Shown here piece by piece: positions 47,537-59,300 of a stretch of 64,000 nucleotides of DNA. The notes beneath the pieces are model-generated. The model saw nothing but the letters and a program-made list of their open reading frames with translations, was not told the origin of the DNA and made no database searches. Position 1 is the stretch's first letter, and each line of letters opens with the position of its first letter. The DNA comes from Zantedeschia hybrid cultivar (lineage: Eukaryota > Streptophyta > Magnoliopsida > Alismatales > Araceae): NCBI GenBank assembly GCA_030544215.1, contig JARZZO010000014.1, positions 171,886 through 235,885 of the forward strand. Reading direction: 5' to 3'. The position numbers and the translations under genes are program-made.

Positions 47537-47965
47537 GAGGGGGATTAGAAGAAAATTGCAGAACAGGGTGGCCGCTCTCAGACGTTGGCCAAACTGCACA
47601 CTATTCCGGAGCCTCAGAACAGGTTTCGATTGCGGGGATTGATATCAATATTAAGGTGGACCTGAGAAATCCGAAGGGAAATGTGATATGGTGGTAGTGG
47701 AAGGTAGGAAAACAGAGTGGGCCGAAGGGTTGCAAAATTTTTGAAAGCTCGCAAGGCGGGAGAAGACACACTGCTGCGATACCTATCGCTGGGTTGTGAG
47801 GTGGTTAGTAACGGGGGTATGTGGATATCTTGTGGATACCTGAACTCCGACGAAAGGAGAGGGAGGGAAGGGAGGGAGTTGGACGGGGAACGGAGGTGAG
47901 GAGGGGGCCGAGGTTTCCAGTAGCCCTCCAGGGAGGGCACTGCTATTTCCGGAGCGAAGAAGCTC

Positions 47966-48960
47966 CGACGTTTACCTATATATGTCTAACCTTAAAATTC
48001 AGGTTCAGATCTGAATTATATATATAGCAAGCAATTAATGCACTAAGATTCAAATCCCAAATTCATATGAAAATCCAAAAATAACATTAATACAAATGCT
48101 ATAGAACATAAGATTCCTCTTTCCATCCTAATCTTGCATCCTTAATTAATCACCTATTCTTGTCAATCTTACACGTCCGATACCGCACCATCCATTGATC
48201 CTACTAATAAATTTAGTGAACATAATAAAAATAAGACACTTTGTATCATTGGTGAGTATACAAATCAGCCTTTAGACCTCTATTTAAGGAGAAGGTCACA
48301 TGTTCATAGATTTTTGGCTGTCCTTTCAGATGGCACATACAAATCGATGAGATTACTCTCATAGGGAGAATCTCGAGCATGAAATTGTCACTTGCACAAA
48401 CAAAAGGGTCACTGCTTTGTGAAAAAAAAAAGAAAATCTCTCACTAAGGGCACTTTTGAACTCTTCCCATTATAATTGATGTATAAACAATTGACTACTA
48501 CGAAAAGAAACTAATGCAGCAACATAGGAATCTAGTAGGGCTATCAACGGAAACTCAATTATTCGATTTTTCGATCCGTTACAAAAAAAAAAATCTGTTT
48601 TCGATAAAAAATATCCGTCCGATAGCTATCGGAATCGGAATCGGATATTTTTTATCATCTGCGAGAAAGAAATGACAGCCAAAAGTAATCATCCCATTTA
48701 CATCCCTGGCGGCAAGCAGTGCGGCCCACAGACAATTGTTTAGGCCCAGGCCGAGGTGTCCTCCGGCCCGGTAGTCGGGCACTGGACATTGGCCGGCTCT
48801 TACACTGACTGACCTGGTGACGTATCTGTACGTGTCGATTCCTTCTTTCTTTTTTTTACGGGTGAATCCAATCCCGGTGACGTTTGATACGATCGGTCTT
48901 CTTTTATTTATTTATAAACGAATCCAATCAGTTGTTGGGCTGCGCTCCGCTTGCTTCTTT
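47966..48960. other. Intergenic DNA between the LINE and the SIP gene
   Basis: AT-rich to about 48690, with a GGATAT/ATCGG palindromic patch at 48540-48660 (GATAGCTATC core) resembling other degenerate repeats in the window. 48720-48960 is GC-richer and is likely SIP promoter and 5' UTR. No extra gene is supported. Confidence 0.5.
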
Positions 48961-49100
48961 CAATTGTTGTTCCAACCTGCCAAGGGGGGCGGCAGAGGCC
49001 CGGCGTGGTGGTAGGGTCGGAGTTGTTGGGAGGAACGTGAGGCAGGGGAGAAGCTGGCCGCAGCGCTTGCGCGCGACAGAGAAGAGAGAGATCGCCATCC

Positions 49101-52100
49101 ATGGCGACCGCTGCTGGTGCCTCGTCTTCGGTTGGGGCGGCCGTCAGGGCGGCGGCGGGGGACGCCCTGCTCACCTTCCTCTGGATCTTCTGCGCCTCCA
49201 CGCTCGGGGCCTCCACCCACGCCATTGCCTCCGCCCTCGACCTCGCCGCCGTCCCCGCCGCCTCCATCCTCATCACCACCTCCCTCGTCGCCCTCCTCGT
49301 CTTCGTCTTCACCTTCGTCGCCAACGCCCTCGGGGGCGCCTCCTTCAACCCCACCGGCACCGCCGCCTTCTACGCCGCCGGCCTCGGGGACGACGGCCTC
49401 CTGTCCATGGCCCTCCGCTTCCCCGCCCAGGTACGCGCGTGCAAATGCATCACTCTAACGTTTTTGCCTTTCGTTTGCGCATAATCTCTGTATAACATCT
49501 GTTCTCATTTGCTACATGCGCGCAAACCAACCCCTTCCCCGCCCTCCAAGAAAAAGGAAAAAAAAACAGATGAAGGAAAAGGAAAAACCTACTTCGAATT
49601 GATTTCGAAGCAACCATGAAGCCGCGCAATGACACTACTTGCGATTCTTTCCCCTTTTGCTCCCTCATCATGAATATCTACCTGCTAATCGTGTTGGATC
49701 GTGCGCGGTTTGATAGATCCTTTAGTTTTGTATTTAGTTTTTGTCTAGTTTGATCACCTGTACCTATACTGGCGCGCTTTCACCGTGTTTTGTTTGTTGG
49801 GTTCTCGGCAGGCCTTGGGAGCGGTTGGCGGAGCACTGGCAATCGTGAAGTTGATGCCCCCAAAGTACAAGCACATGCTTGGGGGGCCCTCGGTGAAGGT
49901 GGACCTGCACACGGCAGCCATCGCCGAAGGCGTCCTGACGTCCCTTATTAGCTTTGCAGTGCTGTGGATCGTTATCAGGGGGCCCCGCAGCGCGATCGTC
50001 AAGACGTGGATGATTGCCGTAGCCACCATTTCACTGGTGATCGCCGGGAGTGAGTTCTCAGGTCCCTCTATGAATCCGGCCAACGTGAGTATTGCTATAA
50101 AGCTTGTGCCACTCTCTTGCTTATATTATATGCCTGCACAGAAACCTTCAGTCAGTGCGTTCCTTTACCTGTTATGCGTCAAACAGTCTGATTATGCTCA
50201 TACGGCCTTCACCTTTGTATGGTCCTGGAGCTTCAAATATGTTGTCTGCCACTTTGTAGCATAACGACGCATTACAATGCTGGCCATCTCATAGACTAGT
50301 AATGCACTTCTCTAATGGCAACTAGTAATGCAGTTCTCTAATGGCAAAATTTGGTATGCTACAATGTGGTTCTTCCTTAACGTTAACTATCAAAACATAG
50401 ACAAAGATATCCAGAAAAAGATCAGATGACACCTTCACCATTACATGAATCTACACCAGGTAAGAGGGAAAAGAAGATAAAGAAGGTATTTCCATATTCT
50501 CAGTTTATATATATCTTGCTAATCAATGTGTTATACATTTTACATTTGCAATCCATTTCTGAATGGGTAAAAGAATATAATAACTATTGAGACAGAAACC
50601 GTAAGTTAGTTGTATGTACTATGCATTTGTTGCATGTGCTATACATTTGTTTAGTTGCTTGTAAAACAAAACAAGGGAATGCACAAATCCTCTGGTTTTG
50701 GTTTACAGTGGTCCTTCCCTGGAAACCTAACAAGGGAACGGGTCTCCAGGTGGGCAGACAAAGATCCAATAGGATTTTGTTTTACACTAAAAATACATTG
50801 AACCAAACATATGAAAACACCGTAAAATAAAATGATTATTGTCGAAACAAACACCCCTATCTGCCGTAATCTGGCTTTCTAACCACGATTATTGTCCGCA
50901 CTAGGATTGGTAATAACTACGGTCCGAAAACTGGTAAGAACCACGGTCCGAAGACCGGTAACCACGGTCTGAAGATCAATAATCATAGTGACCCTAACAT
51001 TCCCTTATCCCAGAAGACTGGGCTGACCACACCAACAAATGATGTCACTTCTTCGCTAGTAAAAGAAGACAAATCATCGTAGAACCATCAGTCATCAATA
51101 TCATAAACATTCATCGTCATTACAGAAGGCCTTAATGCCTTCATTTCATTGTCATTATCATATAAGGCTTTCATGCCTTGTTTCATTTCTTTCAATAACA
51201 TTATTTCTATTCCCCTTCCTTGGAGTCATAATTGTCGTGAAATTGTTTCATAATCATTATTCCTCATTTTTGATGTCATCATAGTCATGGAGTCTTTCTT
51301 AATCGTTATAATTAAGCACACATATATATATTCTTACCTTATACCATATAATTTATAATAGTTTTCAAGTCTTTTCCCCTTCGTAGCTTACAAAAGCTTT
51401 TGATGGACTAGGTCCATCTTTCTTCATTTATCAACTTCTTAACAGAAAATATTCACATGATGAATCATCATTAACATGTAAGCATCGTTTATGTGATGAA
51501 AAATTTCCATCTTTGAAGCTCAGTTTTCATGCATCGTCATTCACATGTTAAACGGCAATATCCATACATTTGACTGTAGGTCATTACAAAATTTAAAAAT
51601 AGAATTATGACAGAAAACATGCTTTAAAATCATGTCATGGCATATTTTTCACTAGGAGTATAATTCGGTAGAATTTTCTCTTATCAGACATGCAATTTTT
51701 CCCTTTAGCCTGATTCCTGGAAATTCCAAAATTAAAAGAATACAATAGAGTATTACCTTACCTTTTACTAGGAAGGTCGTCGCCGACGCCTCGCCGAATC
51801 GTCGCCACGCCGCTGCTGGACCACTGCGGAGCCATCAGTGGCTTGTTGCCGGCTGTTCACTCTCTTCCCTTCTCCCCCCTTCACTCTCCTTCTCACTCAC
51901 TCTCCCTCTCTCACTTTCTCTCTCTCTCTCTCTTGCTGCCCTAACTTGCCCCCTCGTTGCCTTCCTTTTATAGGAGGAGGAGGACGGTGGGAGGGTTTTA
52001 GAGAGAGGAAGAGTATGGTGGTGGTGACATGTGGCAAGAGGGAGAGGAAGAGAAGGTGGTAGAAGTTGGTGGGAGGGGAGGGGGAGGGCAAGTGGCTAGA

Positions 52101-55100
52101 AGGGAGGGAGGTGGTGGAAGGTTGTGGAAGGGGGCGGGGTGGCATAATAAGGTAGTAAGGGATTACTTAGAGGTTAAGTATTTGTTATCCTATCCTTTTT
52201 TTAAAATAATTATATATATGCCCTTACTTTTTCATCAAGTAATCGATAAAAGTCTTTTTTTGACTGTTTAAGGATACTTCTAAGAACTTTTAAAATTTTT
52301 ACTCAAGACCCTATAAAAATAGTGTATGGCATTATAAACCATAAACTTTTAATATTTGTGTTTATACCTTTTAAAATTTTATAAATATGTCCTTAAATTT
52401 TTATGGGATCTTACATCATCTCCTCATAAAAATTTCGTCCTCGAAATTTCACGTTATCGTATCCAAATGACAATCTTAAAGCACACAAGGAAATCGATCC
52501 TTCGTCTCATCTTCCTAATTCCATGTGGCTCGTTTGATGATACAATGCTGCCATTCCACTTTCACACAGAGGGTCATATTGTTTTCTCCGAGTTTATCTT
52601 CCACGATCCACTACGCTACTTAAAATGGTCTTATCTTTAATATTTATCTTGTCAATTGTCAGGTCAGCGAAATCTTCTTTTTTTAAAATACTTTAGATTT
52701 CATGCAACAATGATATTGTAAATCAATTTACGAATACAAATAACAATAAATTCGGTAGAAACCCGTCTCGTAAATCCATTGATAAGTATGACTTGAAATG
52801 CTGTTAATTTGTAGTCCTGGCCAGCAACCACTTACTAGGAACAGTAAATCTTATTACAGCCAAAAATTCCGACACATCACCTTTATGATTATTATAGAGG
52901 ATTTGAGTACATGGTCTGGTCAGCATCGTGCACCAAAGCTCTAATAGTATCACTTGGGTTTCGTGCAAAATATGCAATTGAAACACATGCATATGAATGA
53001 CTTGTCTCACAATATTATGGTTCTTGTATATTTCCATATGATTTAGTTTATTTAACTCCTTACAGACTTATGTGAGAGGTCATCCTTAACTCCAATCAAC
53101 AACTTATTTCCTCTTCATCTCAGCTCTGCAAATGCCCTTCACATTCCTCGCTGCTCTCATCCTGTATTTGACGCCTTCCCCTGCAAATTTGCTTGGTGCA
53201 TGATCACTCGGATGTAGGATTTACTCTGCTATGCAAACCATGCCTCCTCCTGTCACTTCTTTGTTCACTGGCACATCTACTGCTCCAATCTTGGAATACC
53301 CTTCCGCTGCAACCTACTGAATGGTTCCTTGGAGCATTCTTCTTCCGCAATTAATGCCCTGCTTACTGTGCTATTATTATAATAGTTTTTATGAATAGCT
53401 ATTCAGATCCCTACTTTTGGCTTCTCTAAAGTGGGTCCTGTCCTCGCTCTATCGTTCTACAATTCACCATCAAGTCAATTATCCCCTTTGGGTCTTCTAT
53501 CTGTCCTCGCTTCCTCCTTCAATAATCCTTGTCACCCTCCATCAATTTGATTATGATCAATAGGGTCTTCTACAAATAGGATACTGGCAACCAAATTTTC
53601 TACCCCCCTTCTTTTTCATGCCTCCCATCTCCCTCTCTTACATTTGATCATGTAGACCCAGACCTTTCTCTGCATCTATGATTGCCAGTCCTTTTTGATG
53701 CACTAGAAAATCCATGAATCCATTGATCATCTGAAATTGCTGATGAACCTCCACTGTCATCTGACACCTAACCTTGTTCCCAGTAGTCTGCCAAAGCTCC
53801 ATTCCCCAATTTTGAAGTCTCTCTTGGCCTTCTAGGACAAATCCTGGCAAGAGTTCTCTTTTATAATTGTTTCTTGAAAGGTCTCTATAGTACATGGGGC
53901 CGATAGCTGAGCCACTCTCTGCCAGACTGCCATCCCTCTTTATAGTTCTGAACCTTCTCAAAACTTCACCTTCTCTTGTCTGTAAGTCCCTGACCCTTCT
54001 GCCATCCCATCTTGACACAACAAAGTCCTACACTCGGTCCTCTTCTATGAACCAAACAACCATAGGTCCAAAAGAAGACTGGGCATGTGCATCTCCAATA
54101 GTCAGTGACAGAACTTCACCTATCATCGAACGTTTGGGGAAACCCCACAAAGGTTGATGCCAAAAGTATATTACTGCCATCGGCCTTACCACCCTCCACC
54201 AATAGAGGGGCTGGGTCCAGTTGTCCTCCTTGTTAGGTCTGTTAATCCAAAGCCATCAGAGTTGAGACATTATATGTGAATACACTGAGAATAGGGTAAT
54301 GTTCTTTGGTTTTACTGGTAACTTTACACGAGTCTTTTGTATGGTGTTAGGTCTGTTAATCCAAAGCCATCAGAGTTGAGACATTATATGTGAATACACT
54401 GAGAATAGGGTAATGTTCTTTGGTTTTACTGGTAACTTTACACGAGTCTTTTGTATGGATCACATTCACGGCTTCAAGGTAATAATCTCATATGCTTGCT
54501 GAATCACCAGAGCTGATCAGCCGAGTAATTATTTCTTCTTAGTTCTTACTACAATTTCTGTGGAAAATGTAGCATGACGCCCAGAAACAAGTGGAGAAAG
54601 GTTTCTAGGTAGAAGGCAGCAGATAGACTGAAGAATATTGTAAGGTTTTGTTATCCATGAACAACACAAGTTATGTTGAATAGGATGAAGAGAAAAAGAG
54701 AGCCTGGAGAGAAATATACTAATTGAAAGTACCTGTTTAGTCATAGGAGCAGTGGTTTACCTTGAGTCCTATCAGACATTAAACATCTCTTTGCAGTTCA
54801 TAATATTTTCATTGTTACTTCTTTTAACTGTATGTTATTGAAAGTAAGGTAATAGAGGGCGCAATCTACTCCCTTAGGAGTTTGAAGCAACAAGAAGAGA
54901 TGTTGTAAAAGAACATGGCATCTTCTCTATGCTGGAATCAGTAGCTTTAATACCATCATTGTTGTTCTTCTTCACAGTTTTTGCCATCATCCACTGCCAC
55001 TGCTGGGGTAGTGGGGTGGGGACCAACCAACAGTGGCTAGGGCCACCTAGGTTTTCTTTGTAGCTTTGAGGTGGACATGCTAAAGCTCTTTCATACATGC

Positions 55101-57840
55101 CATGTTGATATAATGCTACTTCGGGCACTCAGAGCCAGATCCATTAGTCTAGATCCATCTGATTTAAGTGGGTTCAGGGCACTAGGTCAGGTTCAAGCAT
55201 GCAATCCAAGCTTTTTATCAGTGACCAGTTTGGGGTTTTCTCATAATGGCACTTTACTTAACTTGCCGGGGCTTTTCTTATGCTGACTTATTTTTCTTTT
55301 CAATCACTGGCTCACTGTCTAAAAACTAGTTCAAGCCTTGTTTAAAAGGTGTGTTTGCAGCTGGTTTGAACCAAACTGTCCATTGCTCAGTGTCATATAA
55401 ACATCATAAAAACATATCAATACAGGGGATTCTCTGACATTCTGAATATAGCCATGCAATCTGTTTGTCTAAAACTATTTAAGAGATACCATCAGCTGCT
55501 CTTTCATTGTCCAGTTATTGTTTTTCTTGCATCAGCATAGTCTATATCGAAGGGTATGTTGTCATGTTGGTCACTGGAGTGTTGTTTTTTCATTAGTATT
55601 CCATGCATGAGGTACTGGATGCTATTTTGATGTCTAGCCTCTTATTCTTGGGCTTACCATGCTATCTACCCATCCAAGGTTTTCGAGCATGCTAATTTCG
55701 TGGAAGCAATCAGTTTCTTTTGCTTGAAGCTTCATTTGAGCATTATATGAGCCTTTCTTTCACTGGATTTCTCTCCAGTTCAGCCACTTTTATTACAGTC
55801 ATTGTTGCTTCTACACCCAATCCAGTTGCATCCATTCACTGGTTTAGCTAATTCTGCTCCAGCTGATGTCCATAATGATAGATATTTGATGTTTTTGGAG
55901 CTCATATACTTCACGCCTTATAGTTAATTGTTGTTGTTCTGGGTTTGGGGTTTCCATCCTCAACAGTTATCTTATAGTTCCAGATTAATCTCTGCTAGTT
56001 ACTCAAATAGGCTCGGCTCACCACTTAGCCCTAACGGTCTCTAGAGATACTTTAGTTAGATGGTTTATTTAGTAGTTCCATTCCTTCTGCTGAGATTGTC
56101 TGGCTGCAGCATCTTCTTGGTGATCCTGGTGTCATTTCTCTGGCTCTGACCTTTTTACATATTATGACAATCTTCAAATACTTCATTGGCATACTACTAC
56201 TTCCTCCTGACAAAGTGGCTAACCTCTGTACCAAGTCTTGGATGACTCTGCTCTTCAAGGCATTGATTAGCAAATTCTTGGTTTAAGGTGAACACAATAA
56301 CCTTTTCATGTTAAGAGGTGAACGCAATAACTGTTTCATGTTGTAACACTTAAGTGTTGCATGCCCCCATAAGTTGTTACACCATTGCCTCTGGTAGTGA
56401 AAATTTGTTGTTGCTTTTGTATATGAAATTTTTGCAGTTTTGAGGAGTTCAATATGTAGCAAATTAGGCAAGAATGTTGCATGAGAATATATATTTTCCA
56501 AGTCGGATGTAAGACTGCAGATAGTCCTACAGTTTTCCGGTTAAAGGTGTGAGTTAAGTGTGGATGCAATTGCCATTCCACTGTATATAGTTTTAGGTCA
56601 CTTCATTGTATGGAGTTTTAGGTCTGTATCTGGTCCTTGGGTGGGTTATCCTCTGTAACTGGCAGCATATTGGTTCTCACTGCCTATTCATGATTGTACC
56701 GTCTGTTTTGCGTGTATATTCGCCTTCAAAACATTATTGGGCCACCTTGATTGGAGAATAGGAGAAGAATAAGGAAGAATAAAGGGAGAATAAGCTTAAT
56801 GTAACTTTGACAAGCGGAATGGCTTATACCGGTGCAGAATAGCTTATTCGGAGAATAAGGAGAATAAGCAATTCGACCCTAGACCCAAGAATTGCTTATC
56901 ATTCTTATTCCGCCAGTGGGTCCCACAGAATTATCAAAGCTAAGCACCCCTTATTCTAGTATACGCTATTCCGGATAAATAATTCCAGAGTAACCTATTC
57001 TGCAATCAAATTGAGGCAAAGGTTTAGGAAGTCTTCGGATGGCAACAGTTTCAGGTAAATTGTGGAGGAGTAAAAATACAGTGAATGTAATGCCCTTTTG
57101 GAGTGCAGTCATCTAGAGCAACGCTTCAGCTTCCTCATTACTTTGTGCTAGCGTGACACTTCATGTTATTCTTTATTGACATGGGTTCACGTGGTGATGC
57201 AGAGATAGACAAACGTTTATCCTAGAGGCTCCCTCCTTAGGGATTTCGGAATCATAAAATGTGATCCATAGTAGAGGTTGGTCCTCAGCAGGGATGGATA
57301 TTGCTCTGGTTCCCTCATCATACTTTTCTGTGAAGGTATTCAACGTTCCTTTTAATGGTTGCAGATTATTGTTAGATGTTAGGAAACAAACACAGATTTC
57401 ATCTATAATACAGGCTATTCTCAGTTGCTTCTTCGTAAATTACGAAAACTATTATTTAATGGAACCTGCTGTAGCTGACTGAGTACTTTCCATAAACACA
57501 ATAAATGGCTAGCTTCTTTGTGGAGGAGTTCGCATGCATTACAGATCTGTGGACACTATCTCCATTGAGTCTCATTGCTATTGGTTCATCACCTTGTTTA
57601 ATAAGTGATTAGCATGATCTTTTCATTTTCTTCCCCAGCTGAGAACGTCAGTCTAAACTCGATGCTTGCACCGTGTTTCTTTTGTGACAGGCATTTGGCT
57701 GGGCATATGTCAACAATCGCCACAACACATGGGAACAGTTTTATGTTTACTGGATTTGCCCTTTTATTGGTGCTATCCTTGCCGCTTGGGCCTTCCGAGT
57801 TCTTTCCCCGCCACAAGCGAAGAAGGTGAAGAAAGCCTGA
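49101..57840 (+). CDS. SIP1: SIP1-type small basic intrinsic protein (aquaporin), complete three-exon gene
   Basis: Coding exons 49101-49430, 49812-50084 and 57691-57840 join in phase 0 to 250 codons plus TGA. The protein has about six hydrophobic segments. The first pore motif is NPT (residues 83-85, GGASFNPTGTAAF) and the second is NPA (198-200, SGPSMNPAN). NPT with an intact second NPA is the SIP1 pattern, and the lysine-rich tail KKVKKA is typical of ER-resident SIPs. It is expected to conduct water across the ER membrane (family knowledge). Exon 1 is extremely GC-rich at third positions, unlike exon 3, a gradient usual in monocot genes. Intron 2 is 7.6 kb because of gypsy, MITE and tandem-repeat insertions. 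Confidence 0.95.
50840..52640 (-). mobile_element. Degenerate Ty3/gypsy tail: pol C-terminus and LTR, intron 2 of the SIP gene
   Basis: On the minus strand 52460-52540 reads VKVEWQHCIIKRATWN-EDE, the typical end of gypsy pol (V-V-W-H-EATWE-ED pattern). AATTTCGAGGACGAAATTTT (52428-52447) and a purine tract (TATGAGGAGATGA) follow. LTR-like sequence then starts TGTAAGATCCC near 52414 and runs down to about 50840. Stops and shifts are frequent. The LTR far end is approximate. Confidence 0.6.
53100..54230 (-). other. Unclassified decayed coding stretch in intron 2 of the SIP gene
   Basis: A 126-codon minus frame at 53638-54018 (SRWDGRRVRDLQTREGEV..) extends upstream through a stop (WFIEEDRV-stop-DFVV) towards 54160. 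The composition is charged and not random-looking, suggesting an old transposon ORF. I cannot assign a family. Confidence 0.35.
54231..54458 (+). repeat. Perfect 114-bp tandem duplication
   Basis: 54231-54344 and 54345-54458 are identical by eye over all 114 bases, starting TGTTAGGTCTGTTAATCC and ending TTTTGTATGG. It lies in intron 2 of the SIP gene. Confidence 0.95.
54459..56740. other. Intron 2 of the SIP gene, no element recognised
   Basis: The base composition is that of ordinary plant intron. There is a 29-bp near-repeat at 56286-56340 (GGTGAACNCAATAAC..TTTCATGTT) and no supported exon. Confidence 0.5.
56741..57017. mobile_element. Foldback MITE in intron 2 of the SIP gene
   Basis: The left end, TTGATTGGAGAATAGG (56748), pairs with the reverse complement of the right end, TTGATTGCAGAATAGG (57009). 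Inner GAATAAGCAATTCG / CGAATTGCTTATC-type blocks also pair. It contains many GAATAAG words and no coding frame. A clear target duplication was not identified. Confidence 0.6.
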
Positions 57841-57931
57841 GATGAGAAAAAGTAGTGGACGGGACGGTCATTCCCATCATTGTTGTTGTTTACATCCCTT
57901 CCCCCACTTTCTTCGGACATATGTAGCCTGG

Positions 57932-57937
57932 AATAAA
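57932..57937 (+). terminator. Candidate polyadenylation signal of the SIP gene
   Basis: AATAAA lies about 90 bp after the TGA in a plausible 3' UTR. Confidence 0.45.
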
Positions 57938-58212
57938 TAATTTTCTGGGGATTGAAATTGGTAGCTGGCAGGGTAGTTATTATACAGATTTCATGCAAAA
58001 TCTCTACTGTGTTCGGCTGTTCAAATCTTGGACAGTTTCGTAACAATTAAGTACAGATTATAAAGCAAATGAGGTTTCTCTTATAACTATCCTTTATCCA
58101 ATGAGGTTTCTTTTTGCTATCCACTCGTTCAAAAAGACAAAAAAAAACTTATAAGGCCATCCTTAGGAGGTACATTTCTATCACTTGGAAGGATACATAA
58201 CAAAAAGAAAGA

Positions 58213-58501
58213 GAGTTTTATTTGCTGCACTGGCGCAGCCAAAAAAAATTTGAGAACTTTTTAGCCTGTCCTCAATCTGATCTATATGTCCATCAAGATT
58301 TTGGGATGATTCAAAAAATTTGAAAAATAAATAATCAAGTCCCAATGAACACTAAAAAAGTGAGATTTGGTTTTTAGCTTCTCAGATTTATTTTCTGGGG
58401 TCCTATGGGAGATGGGCTGGTATGGAACGTAATGAGACTGGCTCAAAGAAAAGTAGAAAAAAAATTGGCTACATCAGCAGCGGATGCAGCAAGTATAATT
58501 C
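58213..58501. mobile_element. Mutator-like MITE with 9-bp target duplication
   Basis: The 289-bp element begins GAGTTTTATTTGCTGCAC and ends GATGCAGCAAGTATAATTC, the same terminal family as the elements at 2054 and 11371. Flanks 58204-58212 AAAGAAAGA and 58502-58510 AAAGAAAAA differ by one base. There is no coding frame. Confidence 0.65.
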
Positions 58502-59300
58502 AAAGAAAAATGTAGCCAAATCTTCACCTCGAAATTAGGAAGTAAGGCCTTTCGATTCCATGCCATGGGTGAGAGTACGTCTGTGTAATGTCGCAGTAGA
58601 GCAATATAAAGCAATATAAAGCAAGACGCTAACCAAGAATACTAGGATTTCAACTGTAAATGTATAACAAAAGATACAAGCTAACTCAACTTTTAAGATA
58701 CATGACAATGAATGGAATGATGCCACGATTTTTATGCACAAACGCGAATAGGCTCTGGCCATTATGCCCTAAGAAGAGATTTATCGTCACCTTCAGGATT
58801 TGCCCATCTCCGAGACCAGAAAAATGGGTGAAACGTGGGTATATATCTGTCATGTTGGGGTTATGAGGGCCATGTGGATCCCATGCTCTGCGGCTGGTCT
58901 GTTTTCGTTTTTTGTATTATTATTTTTCTTCCCCTGCTGTTGCGTGTTTCTGGTCTCCATGTACTATGTTTGTTTAGTAGTTAAATGAAAGGGCTTTTAT
59001 GACCAAAAAAAATTCAACGACTTCCAAAGGATGGCCTGCTTTTGCGTGCTTCGTGACGAGGCCAAATCCTCAAGTAGGCCAGACCTGGCCCATTAAGCCC
59101 CCCTTTGAAGGAGGGATAGATAAAAAGGGGTCAATCCCAGGGGATAGGTTATCCCGGATTAACTTTCATTTTATTTTGATATGTACCTACTTAAATATTT
59201 TTGAAAAAAAATAAATTATCCTGGATTAACTCTCAAATTGAAACAAGCGGACATTAGTCAGCTTGTTCATCCACACTTAACCCACAAGGATATTATTCTT
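58502..59300. other. Intergenic DNA, no gene seen
   Basis: Short frames only. No domain, splice pattern or element recognised. Confidence 0.5.

Larger units (their letters stand above)
41832..47965 (-). mobile_element. Apparently full-length LINE (plant L1-type with RNase H)
   Basis: The minus-strand element ends in 24 A (T at 41832-41855 on +), only 27 bp after the ORF2 stop. It carries two long uninterrupted ORFs and a GC-rich 5' region from about 47965 to 47537. The two ORFs overlap by ATGA (46004-46007). No target duplication could be matched, so the 5' limit is approximate. Confidence 0.9.

Noticed and set aside
48884..49495. 203-codon + frame and minus frames over SIP exon 1
   Set aside because: Shadow frames of the GC-rich exon; low-complexity Arg/Pro/His text without a domain.
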